From contig DASYAE010000178.1 of the NCBI GenBank assembly GCA_036501535.1, forward strand, positions 1-34,147: 34,147 nt of DNA. Direction: 5' to 3'. A model generated the notes under the pieces. That model worked only from the letters and a program-made list of their open reading frames with translations. It was not told the DNA's origin and ran no database searches. How positions within the stretch are numbered: the stretch's first letter is position 1; each line of letters begins with the position of its first letter. This document shows positions 8,129 through 16,155 of the stretch, piece after piece. Source of the stretch: DASYAE01 sp036501535 (GTDB taxonomy: Bacteria > Actinomycetota > Actinomycetes > Streptomycetales > Catenulisporaceae). The position numbers and the translations under genes were made by a program.

Positions 8129-8578
8129 TCACTCACGGAGCAGGTTCGAGGCCGTGTCCAGCATCGCGTTCACATCCGGCTCGCGCAGGCCGGTCAGCTG
8201 CGCGATGCGGGCGATCGGCACATCGGCCTCATACGCGCGCCGGACGGCCGATTCGAGCAGCAGGGGGATGGCCGCGTTCCGCAGCCGGCAGGTGAACAGA
8301 TCGCGCTCGACCGGCCGGAGCGCGTAACTCAGGACCGGGTCGTCGTCCCAGAGCCGGCTGCTCTCCGGCGCGCCCGGCTCGATGCTCCCGCCGACGGCCG
8401 CGATCCACCGCTCCGCGAAAGCCATCGCCGCCGGGAGCGTGGAGAACGGCTGCCCCAGGGAATCCACGTCCGGCGAGACGTAGTACGTGTCGCCGTCCGT
8501 CTGGGTAATCAGTGTCAGTGGATCACCGTCTATAAACACCGATGTTGCGCAGATCATCTGCATCGCGACCACGGCCAT
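8129..8578 (-). CDS. Hypothetical protein with C-terminal helix-turn-helix-like segment
   Basis: I do not recognise this protein of about 149 residues. The frame is open far upstream (to 8902), but the upstream part has non-coding composition. I place the start at ATG 8578; ATG 8563 and 8557 are equally possible and none has a clear Shine-Dalgarno site. The N-terminal part (DPLTLITQTDGDTYYVSPD) looks like a small beta fold. The C-terminal 60 residues are helical, with a helix-turn-helix-like pattern (DVPIARIAQLTGLREPDVNAM). It converges with the baeRF2 gene. It is probably real because the last 145 residues keep actinobacterial codon bias. Confidence 0.55.
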   Translation of the reverse strand: MAVVAMQMICATSVFIDGDPLTLITQTDGDTYYVSPDVDSLGQPFSTLPAAMAFAERWIAAVGGSIEPGAPESSRLWDDDPVLSYALRPVERDLFTCRLRNAAIPLLLESAVRRAYEADVPIARIAQLTGLREPDVNAMLDTASNLLRE

Positions 8579-8705
8579 CGACGTTATCGCACGCGCGTTC
8601 GATTGGATAGACGACCGGCCTGAACCTGTCAGGCGGGGCATCCGACGCCGACGGCCAGGCGAGCGTTGCGTCGGGCATCCGGGTGGTCCGCCCCTGCTCG
8701 GCCTG

Positions 8706-8897
8706 ATGATGTTCGGCGTCTGGCTGTCCTCGGCGCGGGCGCACGCGATGGCATCCGCTGACAGCCGAGATGCGCGCAGGACGCGAGGTCCGGCCGCCGA
8801 GCGCCACTTCCCGGTCTCGGTCGTCGTCACACACGGCTTCTTCGCCGTCGTCACCCTTCTCCTCGTCATGTACACGGCGGTCCTGGGCCACCACTGA
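8706..8897 (+). pseudogene. Possible remnant of a small membrane protein
   Basis: From ATG 8706 a 63-residue frame reads MMFGVWLSSARAHA, a polar linker, and a hydrophobic end (HFPVSVVVTHGFFAVVTLLL). This resembles the second half of small two- to four-helix actinobacterial membrane proteins. The upstream helices are missing, because the preceding codons are not hydrophobic. It may be a decayed gene or a short real one. Confidence 0.35.
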
Positions 8898-8927
8898 CAC
8901 AACGCGCTGCTTTCGCGGAGGCCGGGT

Positions 8928-9701
8928 TCAGTCGGCGCCGGCCATGTTCTGGGAGTCCTCGGCGTCCTGCCGGGAGACCGCGCGAAGGACCGTGCCGGGC
9001 TCCAGTGTGCGGCGGACCAGGCCGCGGGCCACGTCGGTCAAACGCACCCGGTGCGCTTGGGCGTAAGCGCGCAGCGCCGCTCCCGCCTCGGCGACCGACA
9101 GGCCGCCGGACTGCGCCAGCACCCCCTTGGCCTGTTCGATGGCGACCCTCCCGGTGATCGCGGCCTGCAGGTCGGCCACGACGTCCTCCGGCCGGCCAGG
9201 CCGCGGCGGCCACTGGAGCATCGCCAGCGCGGCGACGTCGGCGAGCACCTGCGCGAGATGCAGGTCGACGTCCACCGCCGGATCGGCCGCCGGATAGAAC
9301 GGGTTCACCGCGCCGATCGTCTTCTCCCGCAGCCGCAGCGGGACCGTGAACACCGCCGCGAATCCGGCGTCGAGCACCGCGGGGACCAGGCGCGGCCAGC
9401 GCGCCCGCTGGGAGGCGATGCGCGGAACGGCGACCGGTGCACCGCGGGTGTAGCACTCGACGCAGGGACCCTGGCCGCTGTGCAGTTGAAGCAGTTCCAG
9501 CAACTGCGCGCGCTCCTGGGACGCGGCGATCACGCGCAGCCGCCCGCGTCCGTCGGCCATCAAGATCCCGACGGCGTCCGCGCCGGTCAGTGCGACGCAG
9601 TGAGCGCCGAGCCGATCGAACAGATCGACGACGTCGAAGTCGTCGGCGAGAGTGTCGGCCAGCCCGACGAACGCGTCGCTCAGTTGCAGCTCCCGGCCCA
9701 T
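8928..9701 (-). CDS. GAF-ANTAR regulatory protein
   Basis: This encodes 257 residues. ATG 9701 is preferred to GTG 9707 because AAGGAGG lies five bases upstream of it and would overlap the GTG. Residues 10-165 form a GAF domain with the familiar GQGPCVECYTRGAPVAVPRI and FAAVFTVPLRLREKTIGAVN motifs. Residues 175-240 form an ANTAR domain (LQAAITGRVAIEQAKGVLAQ, then EAGAALRAYAQAHRVRLTDV). The expected action is signal-controlled binding to paired RNA hairpins and transcription antitermination. The ligand is unknown. It lies 34 bases downstream of another GAF-ANTAR gene, so the two may be co-transcribed paralogues. Confidence 0.9.
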   Translation of the reverse strand: MGRELQLSDAFVGLADTLADDFDVVDLFDRLGAHCVALTGADAVGILMADGRGRLRVIAASQERAQLLELLQLHSGQGPCVECYTRGAPVAVPRIASQRARWPRLVPAVLDAGFAAVFTVPLRLREKTIGAVNPFYPAADPAVDVDLHLAQVLADVAALAMLQWPPRPGRPEDVVADLQAAITGRVAIEQAKGVLAQSGGLSVAEAGAALRAYAQAHRVRLTDVARGLVRRTLEPGTVLRAVSRQDAEDSQNMAGAD

Positions 9702-9735
9702 GCCCACCTCCTTCCGTTCGTCCCGGCCGCCCGGC

Positions 9736-10434
9736 TCATGCGCTGTCCTCGGTGTCCTCGTCGAATCGCGTTCTGCGCTCGACCACGTCGCGGGCCAGTG
9801 CGCTGACCGTCGATCCGCGGGCGAAGGCGCGGGCCCGCAGCCGCAGCAGGGCCTCCTCGGCGCTCACGCCGAGCTGGATCATCACCATGCCGGTGGCTTG
9901 GTGCACCTCGTCATCGTCCGCCTCGCCGCCGATCCAGTCCATCTCGTCTGCCTCGTCTGCGCCGGCCGCCCGCTCCGAATCGCCCCGGTCGGCGTAGAGG
10001 CGCAGCACGGCCAGCGTGGTCGTGTCGGCCACGAACAGCGCGACGCCGATGTCCGTCTCGGTGAGCGGCCCGGGGGCGTCCCGGTACAGGTCGAGGGTAC
10101 CGGCGGAGATGGCGCCGATGGCCAGCGGGAAGGAGAAGACCGCCTTGACGCCGAACTCCACGGCGTGGTGCGCGAACATCGGCCAGGCGTGGCCGTCCGC
10201 GCCCAGGTCCGGCGCCATTACCGGCACGCCTGCGGAGAAGGCCTGGAGACAGGGACCGTATCCCAATGTGTACTGCATCTCGGCGAGCTGCCTGGCCACG
10301 CGATCCGAGGCGCACAGCGTCCGGCGCGTCGCGGCGTTCGCGATCAAGGAGATCGACGCGCCGGTCACCGGAATCAGATCGGCGCACAGCGCGCACAGCC
10401 GTGCCGGAACCTCCGCGGCGGAAACGCCACGCAC
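9736..10434 (-). CDS. GAF-ANTAR regulatory protein (paralogue)
   Basis: This encodes 232 residues from GTG 10434. The GAF domain (residues 1-150) shows GYGPCLQAFSAGVPVMAPDL and VKAVFSFPLAIGAISAGTLDLYR. The ANTAR domain (165-222) shows EVHQATGMVMIQLGVSAEEALLRLRARAFARGSTV, split here by an unusual acidic insert (ADEADEMDWIGGEADDDE) just before it. The start is uncertain. The frame stays open about 90 bases upstream with a plausible helical sequence, and a GGAGG at 10501-10505 precedes a CTG at 10489-10491, but no ATG, GTG or TTG is in frame there. It is probably co-transcribed with the downstream GAF-ANTAR gene. Confidence 0.85.
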   Translation of the reverse strand: MRGVSAAEVPARLCALCADLIPVTGASISLIANAATRRTLCASDRVARQLAEMQYTLGYGPCLQAFSAGVPVMAPDLGADGHAWPMFAHHAVEFGVKAVFSFPLAIGAISAGTLDLYRDAPGPLTETDIGVALFVADTTTLAVLRLYADRGDSERAAGADEADEMDWIGGEADDDEVHQATGMVMIQLGVSAEEALLRLRARAFARGSTVSALARDVVERRTRFDEDTEDSA

Positions 10435-10615
10435 GCTCGCCAGCAGCGACTGGGCAGCATCTCTGCGCTCATGCGGGTTCCGGCCTGCCAGGGCAGCCCA
10501 CCTCCGGCGGTAGTCGGCGACGGCTCATGATCGCATACGGGGTGCGCCGAACCGCGCGCTTTCGGCGACACGGCCTTGACGAGTACCCCGCCGCGCTGTG
10601 CTCTAGTCCGGATCG

Positions 10616-10981
10616 TCAGGTCTTCGACGTGTCCATGCGGAACGCCGAGGCGACGCCGGCCGCGCTCAGCGCGAGCAGTACGGGCAGGGACGGGGCGCGT
10701 AGCCGGAAGTCGGCCGTGGCCGCCGCCGCGGCCCGCTGGAGGTCCAGCAGGGCGTGTATCCCGGCGGCGCTGAAGAACGTGACGTCGGACAGGTCCACGC
10801 TCACCCGGTGGGGGCGGCGGGCCAGCGCGAGCGCGCCGCAGCCGGTCAGCAGCTCGGAGGTGTTGACATCGACCTGGCCGCCGGCGGTGATCAGGGCCAG
10901 GCCGCCGACGTGGAGAAGCCGCACCCGCAGCGCCCCTCCGTTGCCGTCGCTGACCGGTTCGATCGACGAAGTCTGACCCAC
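10616..10981 (-). CDS. STAS-domain anti-sigma factor antagonist
   Basis: This encodes 121 residues, almost entirely one STAS domain. The start is GTG 10981, with GGAG six bases upstream. The core motif reads VDLSDVTFFSAAGIHALLDL. The canonical D-S-x-G-L phospho-site is S-A-A-G-I here, so the usual phospho-Ser position is Ala. The family binds anti-sigma kinases in partner switching. Without the acceptor Ser, the protein may be a constitutive binder or may use another site. The C-terminal segment (FRLRAPSLPVLLALSAAGVASAFRMD) closely resembles that of the STAS protein at 14069-14977, pointing to a duplication. Confidence 0.85.
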   Translation of the reverse strand: MGQTSSIEPVSDGNGGALRVRLLHVGGLALITAGGQVDVNTSELLTGCGALALARRPHRVSVDLSDVTFFSAAGIHALLDLQRAAAAATADFRLRAPSLPVLLALSAAGVASAFRMDTSKT

Positions 10982-11130
10982 CTCGGGCTCCTGAGCACGC
11001 GTCGTCCGGCGCCGCTCGCGCGCACGGCGCGGCGCGGCGACTCCCGGAGTTCTCGCGGCTCACTGTCGAACCACCGTCGAGCCTACTCCGGTGCGCGTTC
11101 GTGAACTGCCCCCGCCGTGCGCGCGCGGCG

Positions 11131-13065
11131 TCACGGCGTGTCGGGGTCAGTGCCATGATGGGGGAGCGCGACCAGCGTGAGGACGTGATCGGCGACGCTG
11201 CCGGCCGGAGCGCGCAGCGTGATGTCGACTCCGTGGTCGGCGGCCTGGTCGTGCAGGATGAGCAGGACCTGCACGGCGGTGCTGCCCAGATATGTGACAC
11301 CGCTCAGGTCGACCGTCAGCGGACGGGTCGTGTTGGCGCTGGCCCGGCGCAGATTGGTGCGCAGGGAGCCGGCGGTGCTCGCGTCGAGGACGCCGGAGAC
11401 CTCAAGCCAGCCCTGCCGGTCCGGGCGCTGGTGCAGCTCGAAACCGGTGGCTGGGGCCTCGGCCCGCCCCGCCGGCGCGGCCTGCAGGACCGGCGCGCGG
11501 GTGCGCCGGTAGAGCCGGTGCCGGGCCCGGGCGGTGGTGCCGTGCTCGTCGTGCCCGACGGTGAGCTCGTCGAGCAGGTTGGCGGCCATGGTCAGCCCGA
11601 AGCCGTGATAACGGTGGTTGGTGTTCGGCGTTCTCCAGACGCCTTCGTCCGAAACGGTGATCACGGCGCAGCCGTCGTCGGCGAGGCGGCCGCGCAGCCG
11701 CACGGGGCGCGCGGCATCCATCGGGTGCCCGGCGTACGCGTGCTCGATCACGTTGGTGATCAGCTCGCCGACCGCGTGCTGCATGTTGCTCTCGTCGGCC
11801 GGATCGGCGCCGAGCTCCAGGAGCCAGAGCCCGATTTCGAGGCGCAGGACGGCGAGCTGTTCGGTGTCGGTGGGCACGGTGACATCCAGCTCGCGCGGCA
11901 CGGCGATGCGCGTCGCGGCGAGCGCCGTGATGTCGTCGATGGGCACGGCGCTGCGGGCATGCGCCTCGACGCTCAGCAGGCACACGCGCTGCGCGACGCG
12001 GTCGAGGCCGTCGAGCGAGAGGGGCCAGTTCGCGGCGGCGCCGGCGGCGGTGCGGGCCAGCTCGAGCATGCCCTGCATGGGGGAGAGTCCGGGGCCTTCG
12101 ATGATCCCGTCGCTGTAGAGCAGGATCGTCGCGCCCGGCGGGATGCGCCCGGTGCGCTCGGTGAAGCTCGCCGCCGGCGTCAGCGGCCCGTCGCCGGTCG
12201 GCTCCAGGAATTGGGTGGTGGCGTGATCGGCACCGACGATCAGCGGCGGCGGATGCCCGGCGGTGGTGTAGACCAGCGCCCCGGAGTCCGGATGAACGAT
12301 GGCGACGCAGACGGTGGCCGCTATTGCGCCCGGCTGGGCCCGCGTGCAGCGCCCCGCGGCAGCCACGGCCTGTGCGCAGCCCTCGCCGTAAAGAAGGCGC
12401 TCGCTCAGCACCGAGCGCAGCCGGCTCATCACGGCCGCCGCCTCGACCCCGTGTCCGACCACGTCCCCGACAACCAGCGCGGTGCGCCCGCCGGGCAGCA
12501 CGATGGCGTCGAACCAGTCGCCGCCGGCCGCGGCCTCCTGCCCGGCGGGCAGATAGCAGGCGGCCAGGTCCAGACCGGGCAGGACCGGCAGCTCGACCGG
12601 GAGCAGCGCCTCCTGCAGCGCGGTGGCGATCTCGGCCGGCCGCGCGGCCTCCCCTCGCGCGGGCGGGCCGCCGTTGGGCGACCCGTTCGGCGGCGACTCG
12701 AAGATGAGCAGGCCGCCCACCGCGCCATCGGCGTCGCGCCACGGAGCGACACGCAGGCCCGCGCCCGCCTCGGCCGCCTTGCCCTGACCGTTCGACGTGG
12801 TTCGCCACCCCGGCGGCAGCACCGTGCGCGGCACCCCCGTCCGGTACACCCGTTCGAGCACTGCCTCGACGCCGAAAGCCGCGTGGTCGGGGAAGGCCCG
12901 GCCGTAGCGTGCGCCGACTCCGCGGCCCGGCGAGACCGCGCGGGCCGCCGCATTCATCGCCCGGATCATGAGATCCGGCCCCTCGGTCACCACGAGGAAC
13001 AGCGGCAACTGCTCGAATCCGGCGGCGACCGCGTCCGGCTCCGGTGCCGGCGCATCAGCGTTCAT
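11131..13065 (-). CDS. PAS-SpoIIE phosphatase-HATPase-STAS fusion protein
   Basis: This encodes 644 residues with four domains in order. A PAS-like sensor spans about 15-125. A PP2C/SpoIIE serine phosphatase spans about 148-390, with the metal-site motifs GGDWFDA, GDVVGHG, TAGHPPP, YSDG and DDIT. An RsbW-like HATPase kinase domain spans about 395-520 (N-box ELITNVIEHAY, G1 SDEGVW, G2 GFGLTM). A STAS domain spans about 535-640 (VDLSGVTYLGSTAVQVL). One polypeptide thus carries phosphatase, anti-sigma kinase and antagonist, the three roles of a partner-switching module. This STAS domain alone in the window keeps Ser at the canonical acceptor position. No Shine-Dalgarno site is seen before the ATG. 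The likely output is sigma-B/F-like stress sigma factors, but none is encoded here. Confidence 0.9.
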   Translation of the reverse strand: MNADAPAPEPDAVAAGFEQLPLFLVVTEGPDLMIRAMNAAARAVSPGRGVGARYGRAFPDHAAFGVEAVLERVYRTGVPRTVLPPGWRTTSNGQGKAAEAGAGLRVAPWRDADGAVGGLLIFESPPNGSPNGGPPARGEAARPAEIATALQEALLPVELPVLPGLDLAACYLPAGQEAAAGGDWFDAIVLPGGRTALVVGDVVGHGVEAAAVMSRLRSVLSERLLYGEGCAQAVAAAGRCTRAQPGAIAATVCVAIVHPDSGALVYTTAGHPPPLIVGADHATTQFLEPTGDGPLTPAASFTERTGRIPPGATILLYSDGIIEGPGLSPMQGMLELARTAAGAAANWPLSLDGLDRVAQRVCLLSVEAHARSAVPIDDITALAATRIAVPRELDVTVPTDTEQLAVLRLEIGLWLLELGADPADESNMQHAVGELITNVIEHAYAGHPMDAARPVRLRGRLADDGCAVITVSDEGVWRTPNTNHRYHGFGLTMAANLLDELTVGHDEHGTTARARHRLYRRTRAPVLQAAPAGRAEAPATGFELHQRPDRQGWLEVSGVLDASTAGSLRTNLRRASANTTRPLTVDLSGVTYLGSTAVQVLLILHDQAADHGVDITLRAPAGSVADHVLTLVALPHHGTDPDTP

Positions 13066-13497
13066 CTGTTTTCAGCCCGCACCCTCCGTGCCGTCATGTG
13101 GCTTGGCGCACTCGCCCACTCTAGACACCTCCGGTAGCTGACGGGTTACCGCGGCTGACGGCGTGTCTGTGCGGACGCGCCCGACAGGCCGAATACCTCG
13201 CAGACACAGCGCACAACGGCGCACCTCCAGGTCCGGTCTGGCACGGTTACCCAGCGTATGAGCCGGAAAATAGGCGGATCGTCCGCGCAGTCGGGGGTAG
13301 CGGTCCCGCTGCGCGCGGGCCACGGGGTCGCCCGGATGGAGCACGGGGCGATCGAGCGAAGGGCTGAGCCGCGCGCGCTGCGGGTCTAAGCTGAAATCGT
13401 CATGGACTCGCACGCACCCGTCCCCGTATCGCAGGCGGCCGCAATGGGCGTTCCCGCGAATGCCCCGCCGTCAGCGGGCGTGGCAGGAGGAACGGCG
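13066..13497. other. Intergenic region between divergent STAS genes
   Basis: This stretch of about 430 bases separates two divergently transcribed regulators. A minus-strand frame of 112 codons is open in it but has no family likeness and poor codon structure. An in-frame ATG at 13402 could be a leaderless start of the STAS gene on the right. I see no convincing promoter, riboswitch or repeat, although both genes must be transcribed from here. Confidence 0.4.
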
Positions 13498-13932
13498 ATG
13501 ACCCTCCCCTGGGAATCCTGGAATACGGCCAACACCGCGGCCAACACCGCGGCGTCGCACGGCATGCTGCGCGCTCACGTCGCCCGGACTCCCGAATACA
13601 CCGTCCTGATTCTGATCGGGGATATCGACCTGAGCAGCGCGCAGCTTGTGCGCGACGCTGTGACGCGCGTTTTGGGCGAGCATCCCGCGCACCTGATCAT
13701 CGACCTGGGCGCCGTGCAGTTCTGCGCCGTCGCCGGGTTGCACGAACTGCGTTGGGCGGCGGGGCGGGCGGCCGCCGACGGCGTCGCGTTCCACCTGCAG
13801 GGGGCGGACCCGCTGGTGCGCCGGCTCTTCGACCTCGCCGGGGCGCAGGACCTGATCGCACTCTGCCGCCCCGAAAGCCCCGAAAGCCCCGAAAACAATT
13901 TGGCTGACGCGCCCGTCGAGCATTGCGACTGA
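13498..13932 (+). CDS. STAS-domain protein
   Basis: This encodes 144 residues from ATG 13498, chosen because GGAGG lies seven bases upstream; the ATG at 13402 would add 32 Ala/Pro-rich residues. After a short NTANTAANTAAS linker, residues 20-120 form a STAS domain (VLILIGDIDLSSAQLVRDAV, then LGAVQFCAVAGLHELRW). The phospho-site motif reads A-V-A-G-L in place of D-S-x-G-L, so both Asp and Ser are lost. A tandem 9-bp repeat encodes PESPESPEN near the C-terminus. The protein probably binds a regulator rather than being switched by phosphorylation. Its motif is closest in shape to the STAS domain of the STAS-GAF-ANTAR protein. Confidence 0.85.
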   Translation: MTLPWESWNTANTAANTAASHGMLRAHVARTPEYTVLILIGDIDLSSAQLVRDAVTRVLGEHPAHLIIDLGAVQFCAVAGLHELRWAAGRAAADGVAFHLQGADPLVRRLFDLAGAQDLIALCRPESPESPENNLADAPVEHCD

Positions 13933-13933
13933 T

Positions 13934-13960
13934 GGCTCTCGCGGCTGCGCGCCGAGAGCC
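13934..13960 (+). terminator. Hairpin after the STAS gene
   Basis: GGCTCTCG (13934-13941) and CGAGAGCC (13953-13960) form a perfect 8-bp stem with an 11-base loop, directly after the STAS stop codon. There is no T-tract, as is common in high-GC actinomycetes. Confidence 0.55.
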
Positions 13961-14068
13961 GAGAATAGTCCCGCTTCCCTCGTGTGGCGCAGCCTTCTGC
14001 GGGCATACGGGCCCGTTCGCCCGACGAGCGCCGTCGCGTGCGACGCCTTCCGAACCCGAACGGAGAGA

Positions 14069-14977
14069 GTGTTGGACGCCGAATGCGAGCAGCCCGACGC
14101 CGCGCCAGCGCGCGAGCCGGACAGCGCCGTGACCGAGGACGAGGCCGATGCGCCCTCGCCGCCGTCCCCGGAGGACGAAGCGCGGTTGCGGAGTCTGCTG
14201 ACGCGATTCCCCGCCACACCGCTGTTCGCCCAGATGCTTGCGCAGTGGAGCGGACCCGCCGCGTCGATGGTGACCGCGGGCCGGCGAGGCGGGGGCGATG
14301 CTTTGGCCGATGTGCCGGACATGCAGCAGCAGGCTCCGAGCCTGCCTTACGACGCGGTCCTGGCTTCGGCGATCGCGGCAGACGGGAACGAGCCGCGGGA
14401 GAACCCGCAGAACACGCAGTGGATGCCGGCGCGGCCTCGCGACACGGATCTGACGCCGGCTCAGCATCAGCCGCACGATGTCACGACACCGGCCGTGGAC
14501 GCTGATCACCCCGAAAACGGCGCGCTGCTGGTGGAGGTTTCCGGCGGGCTGCGCGCGATCATGCTTGCGGTGCGCGGCGAGGTTCGCTCGGACACCGTCG
14601 GTCTGCTGATCGACGGCGGGCGGCGGGCCCTGGATATGAGCCCGCTGCGGCTGATCGTGGACCTGCGTGGGGTGACCCAGTTCAGCGCCGCCGGGCTGCG
14701 CGCCCTGCTCGAGCTGCGCCAAGCCGCCGCGAAGGACGCGACTCAGTTCCGGCTGCAGGCGCCCTCCCTCGCTGTGCGCACGGCGCTTGACGCGACCTCC
14801 ACGCGGGCGGTGTTCCGCATCGACGGCGATACGCGGGAAAGGTCGGTCAACACGCCGTCCGCCGCGACGGGATCCGGATCCGGATCCGGTTCTGATGCGG
14901 CGGCCGAAGAGGAGCCGGCCGATCGGGAGCCGGCCAAGCCCTCCGCTCAGCACACCGGCGTGGGGCACTCGCTCTGA
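14069..14977 (+). CDS. STAS-domain protein with long disordered N-terminus
   Basis: This encodes 302 residues from GTG 14069, preceded by GGAGAGA; TTG 14072 is an alternative. Residues 1-145 are acidic and Pro/Ala-rich, with one short helical patch (DEARLRSLLTRFPATPLFAQ). Residues 150-265 form a STAS domain (LLVEVSGGLRAIMLAVRGEV, then VDLRGVTQFSAAGLRALLEL). The phospho-site reads S-A-A-G-L, without Ser at the canonical position, as in the STAS protein at 10616-10981. The C-terminus carries a GSGSGSGS run made by a GGATCC hexamer repeat and an acidic tail. A targeting or scaffold role is likely. It converges with the monooxygenase operon. Confidence 0.8.
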   Translation: MLDAECEQPDAAPAREPDSAVTEDEADAPSPPSPEDEARLRSLLTRFPATPLFAQMLAQWSGPAASMVTAGRRGGGDALADVPDMQQQAPSLPYDAVLASAIAADGNEPRENPQNTQWMPARPRDTDLTPAQHQPHDVTTPAVDADHPENGALLVEVSGGLRAIMLAVRGEVRSDTVGLLIDGGRRALDMSPLRLIVDLRGVTQFSAAGLRALLELRQAAAKDATQFRLQAPSLAVRTALDATSTRAVFRIDGDTRERSVNTPSAATGSGSGSGSDAAAEEEPADREPAKPSAQHTGVGHSL

Positions 14978-15002
14978 ACGCACTGAACGTGGTCGTCCGA
15001 AC

Positions 15003-16124
15003 CTACCGGCTGCCCCATTCGGCGGCCAGCAGCTCGTAGGAACGCACCCGGTCGGCGTGGTCGTGCGTGATGGTGGTGATGATCAGCTCGTCCGCGCCGG
15101 TCGCCTCGGCCAGGATCTCGAGCCCGTCGGCGACGGTCTTGGGCGAGCCGGCGAACTGCGTCTCGACCCGGTCCGCCACCAGCGCGCGGTCCTCGTCGGA
15201 CCAGGCGAAGCGGTCGGCCTCCTGCGGCGTCGGGAACCGGATCGCGCCCTCCGCGGTGCGGATGCTGCGGACCCAGGCGCCGTAACCGGCCGCGAGCCGT
15301 CGAGCCGTGTCGTCGTCTTCGGCGACGACCACGTCGGCGGAGACGCTGACGTAGGGCCGTTCGAGTTCTGCCGAGGGCACGAAGGCGGCCCGATAGCCCT
15401 CCGCGGCCTCCAGCACGGTGGCCGGGCTGACGTGGTAGTTCGCTGCGAAGCGCAGGCCGTTCGCGCCGGCGACCTGCGCGCTCTCGCCCCCGCTGCTGCC
15501 GAGGATCCAGACCTGCACGTCGGCGCCCTCGCCGGGCACCACGTGCGCTTCGACGCCCTCCGCCGAGCGGTACGTGCCGTTGAGCAGCGCCAGAATGTCA
15601 TCCACCTGCTCGGTGTAGTTCTGCGATTCGGCGTTCGGCAGCTGCAGCAGCGTCTTCTGCAGGGCGAAGCGGGGCGAGGAGAGCAGGTGCGCGAAGGAGA
15701 ACGGCGGCGGGATCTTCAGCCCGTGCTCGGTCACGTAGCCCTCCTGCTTCGCCGCCGACGACGAGGCGCCGGGCGGCTTGCCGCGCCCGCCGGAGCGCCC
15801 GAGCCCAAGGTCGATCCGGCCCGGGTGCACTGCGTCGAGCAGTCCGAACTCCTCGACCGTCGACAGGGCTGTGCGATGCCCCAGCTGCACCGCGCCCGAG
15901 CCGAGCCGGATCGTCGAGGTGGCGCCGGCGACCAGCGCGATGACGACGGCCGGCGAGGTGCCCGCCACGCCCGGGTTCAGGTGGTGCTCGGCGAACCAGT
16001 AGCGCGCGTAGCCGAGCTGCTCGGCCTGCCGGGCCAGATCGACGCTGTTGCGCAGCGCCTCGGCCGCGCTCGAGCCGGTGCTGATCGGGACGAGGTCGAG
16101 TACTGCGAGGGGGATGTCGGCCAT
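15003..16124 (-). CDS. Luciferase-like (LLM) flavin-dependent monooxygenase, unit A last gene
   Basis: This encodes 373 residues. The bacterial luciferase-like TIM barrel covers nearly the whole length. Landmarks are GYARYWFAEHHLNPG (residues 39-53), TSTIRLGSGAVQLGH, HPGRIDLGLGRSGG and VWILGSSGGESAQVAG. The pattern fits the MsnO8-like LLM subgroup. It would use FMNH2 and O2 on an unknown small substrate. An AAAGGAG-type site precedes the ATG. It is the fifth and last gene of unit A, 31 bases after the preceding monooxygenase, and FMNH2 could come from the flavin reductase that heads the unit. Its subgroup differs from the DmoA/NtaA-like members, so a separate substrate is likely. Confidence 0.85.
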   Translation of the reverse strand: MADIPLAVLDLVPISTGSSAAEALRNSVDLARQAEQLGYARYWFAEHHLNPGVAGTSPAVVIALVAGATSTIRLGSGAVQLGHRTALSTVEEFGLLDAVHPGRIDLGLGRSGGRGKPPGASSSAAKQEGYVTEHGLKIPPPFSFAHLLSSPRFALQKTLLQLPNAESQNYTEQVDDILALLNGTYRSAEGVEAHVVPGEGADVQVWILGSSGGESAQVAGANGLRFAANYHVSPATVLEAAEGYRAAFVPSAELERPYVSVSADVVVAEDDDTARRLAAGYGAWVRSIRTAEGAIRFPTPQEADRFAWSDEDRALVADRVETQFAGSPKTVADGLEILAEATGADELIITTITHDHADRVRSYELLAAEWGSR

Positions 16125-16155
16125 CGCCGCGCGCTCCTTTCTCGGTTCTCGGTTC

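Noticed and set aside
11101..13137. A 678-codon plus-strand open frame
   Set aside because: It is the antisense of the PAS-SpoIIE-HATPase-STAS gene, which has clear domain motifs. The plus-strand product is Arg/Gly-rich with no family likeness.
13072..13413. A 112-codon minus-strand frame in the STAS intergenic region
   Set aside because: There is no ribosome-binding site, no family likeness and a composition like non-coding GC-rich DNA. It was kept only as an intergenic note.
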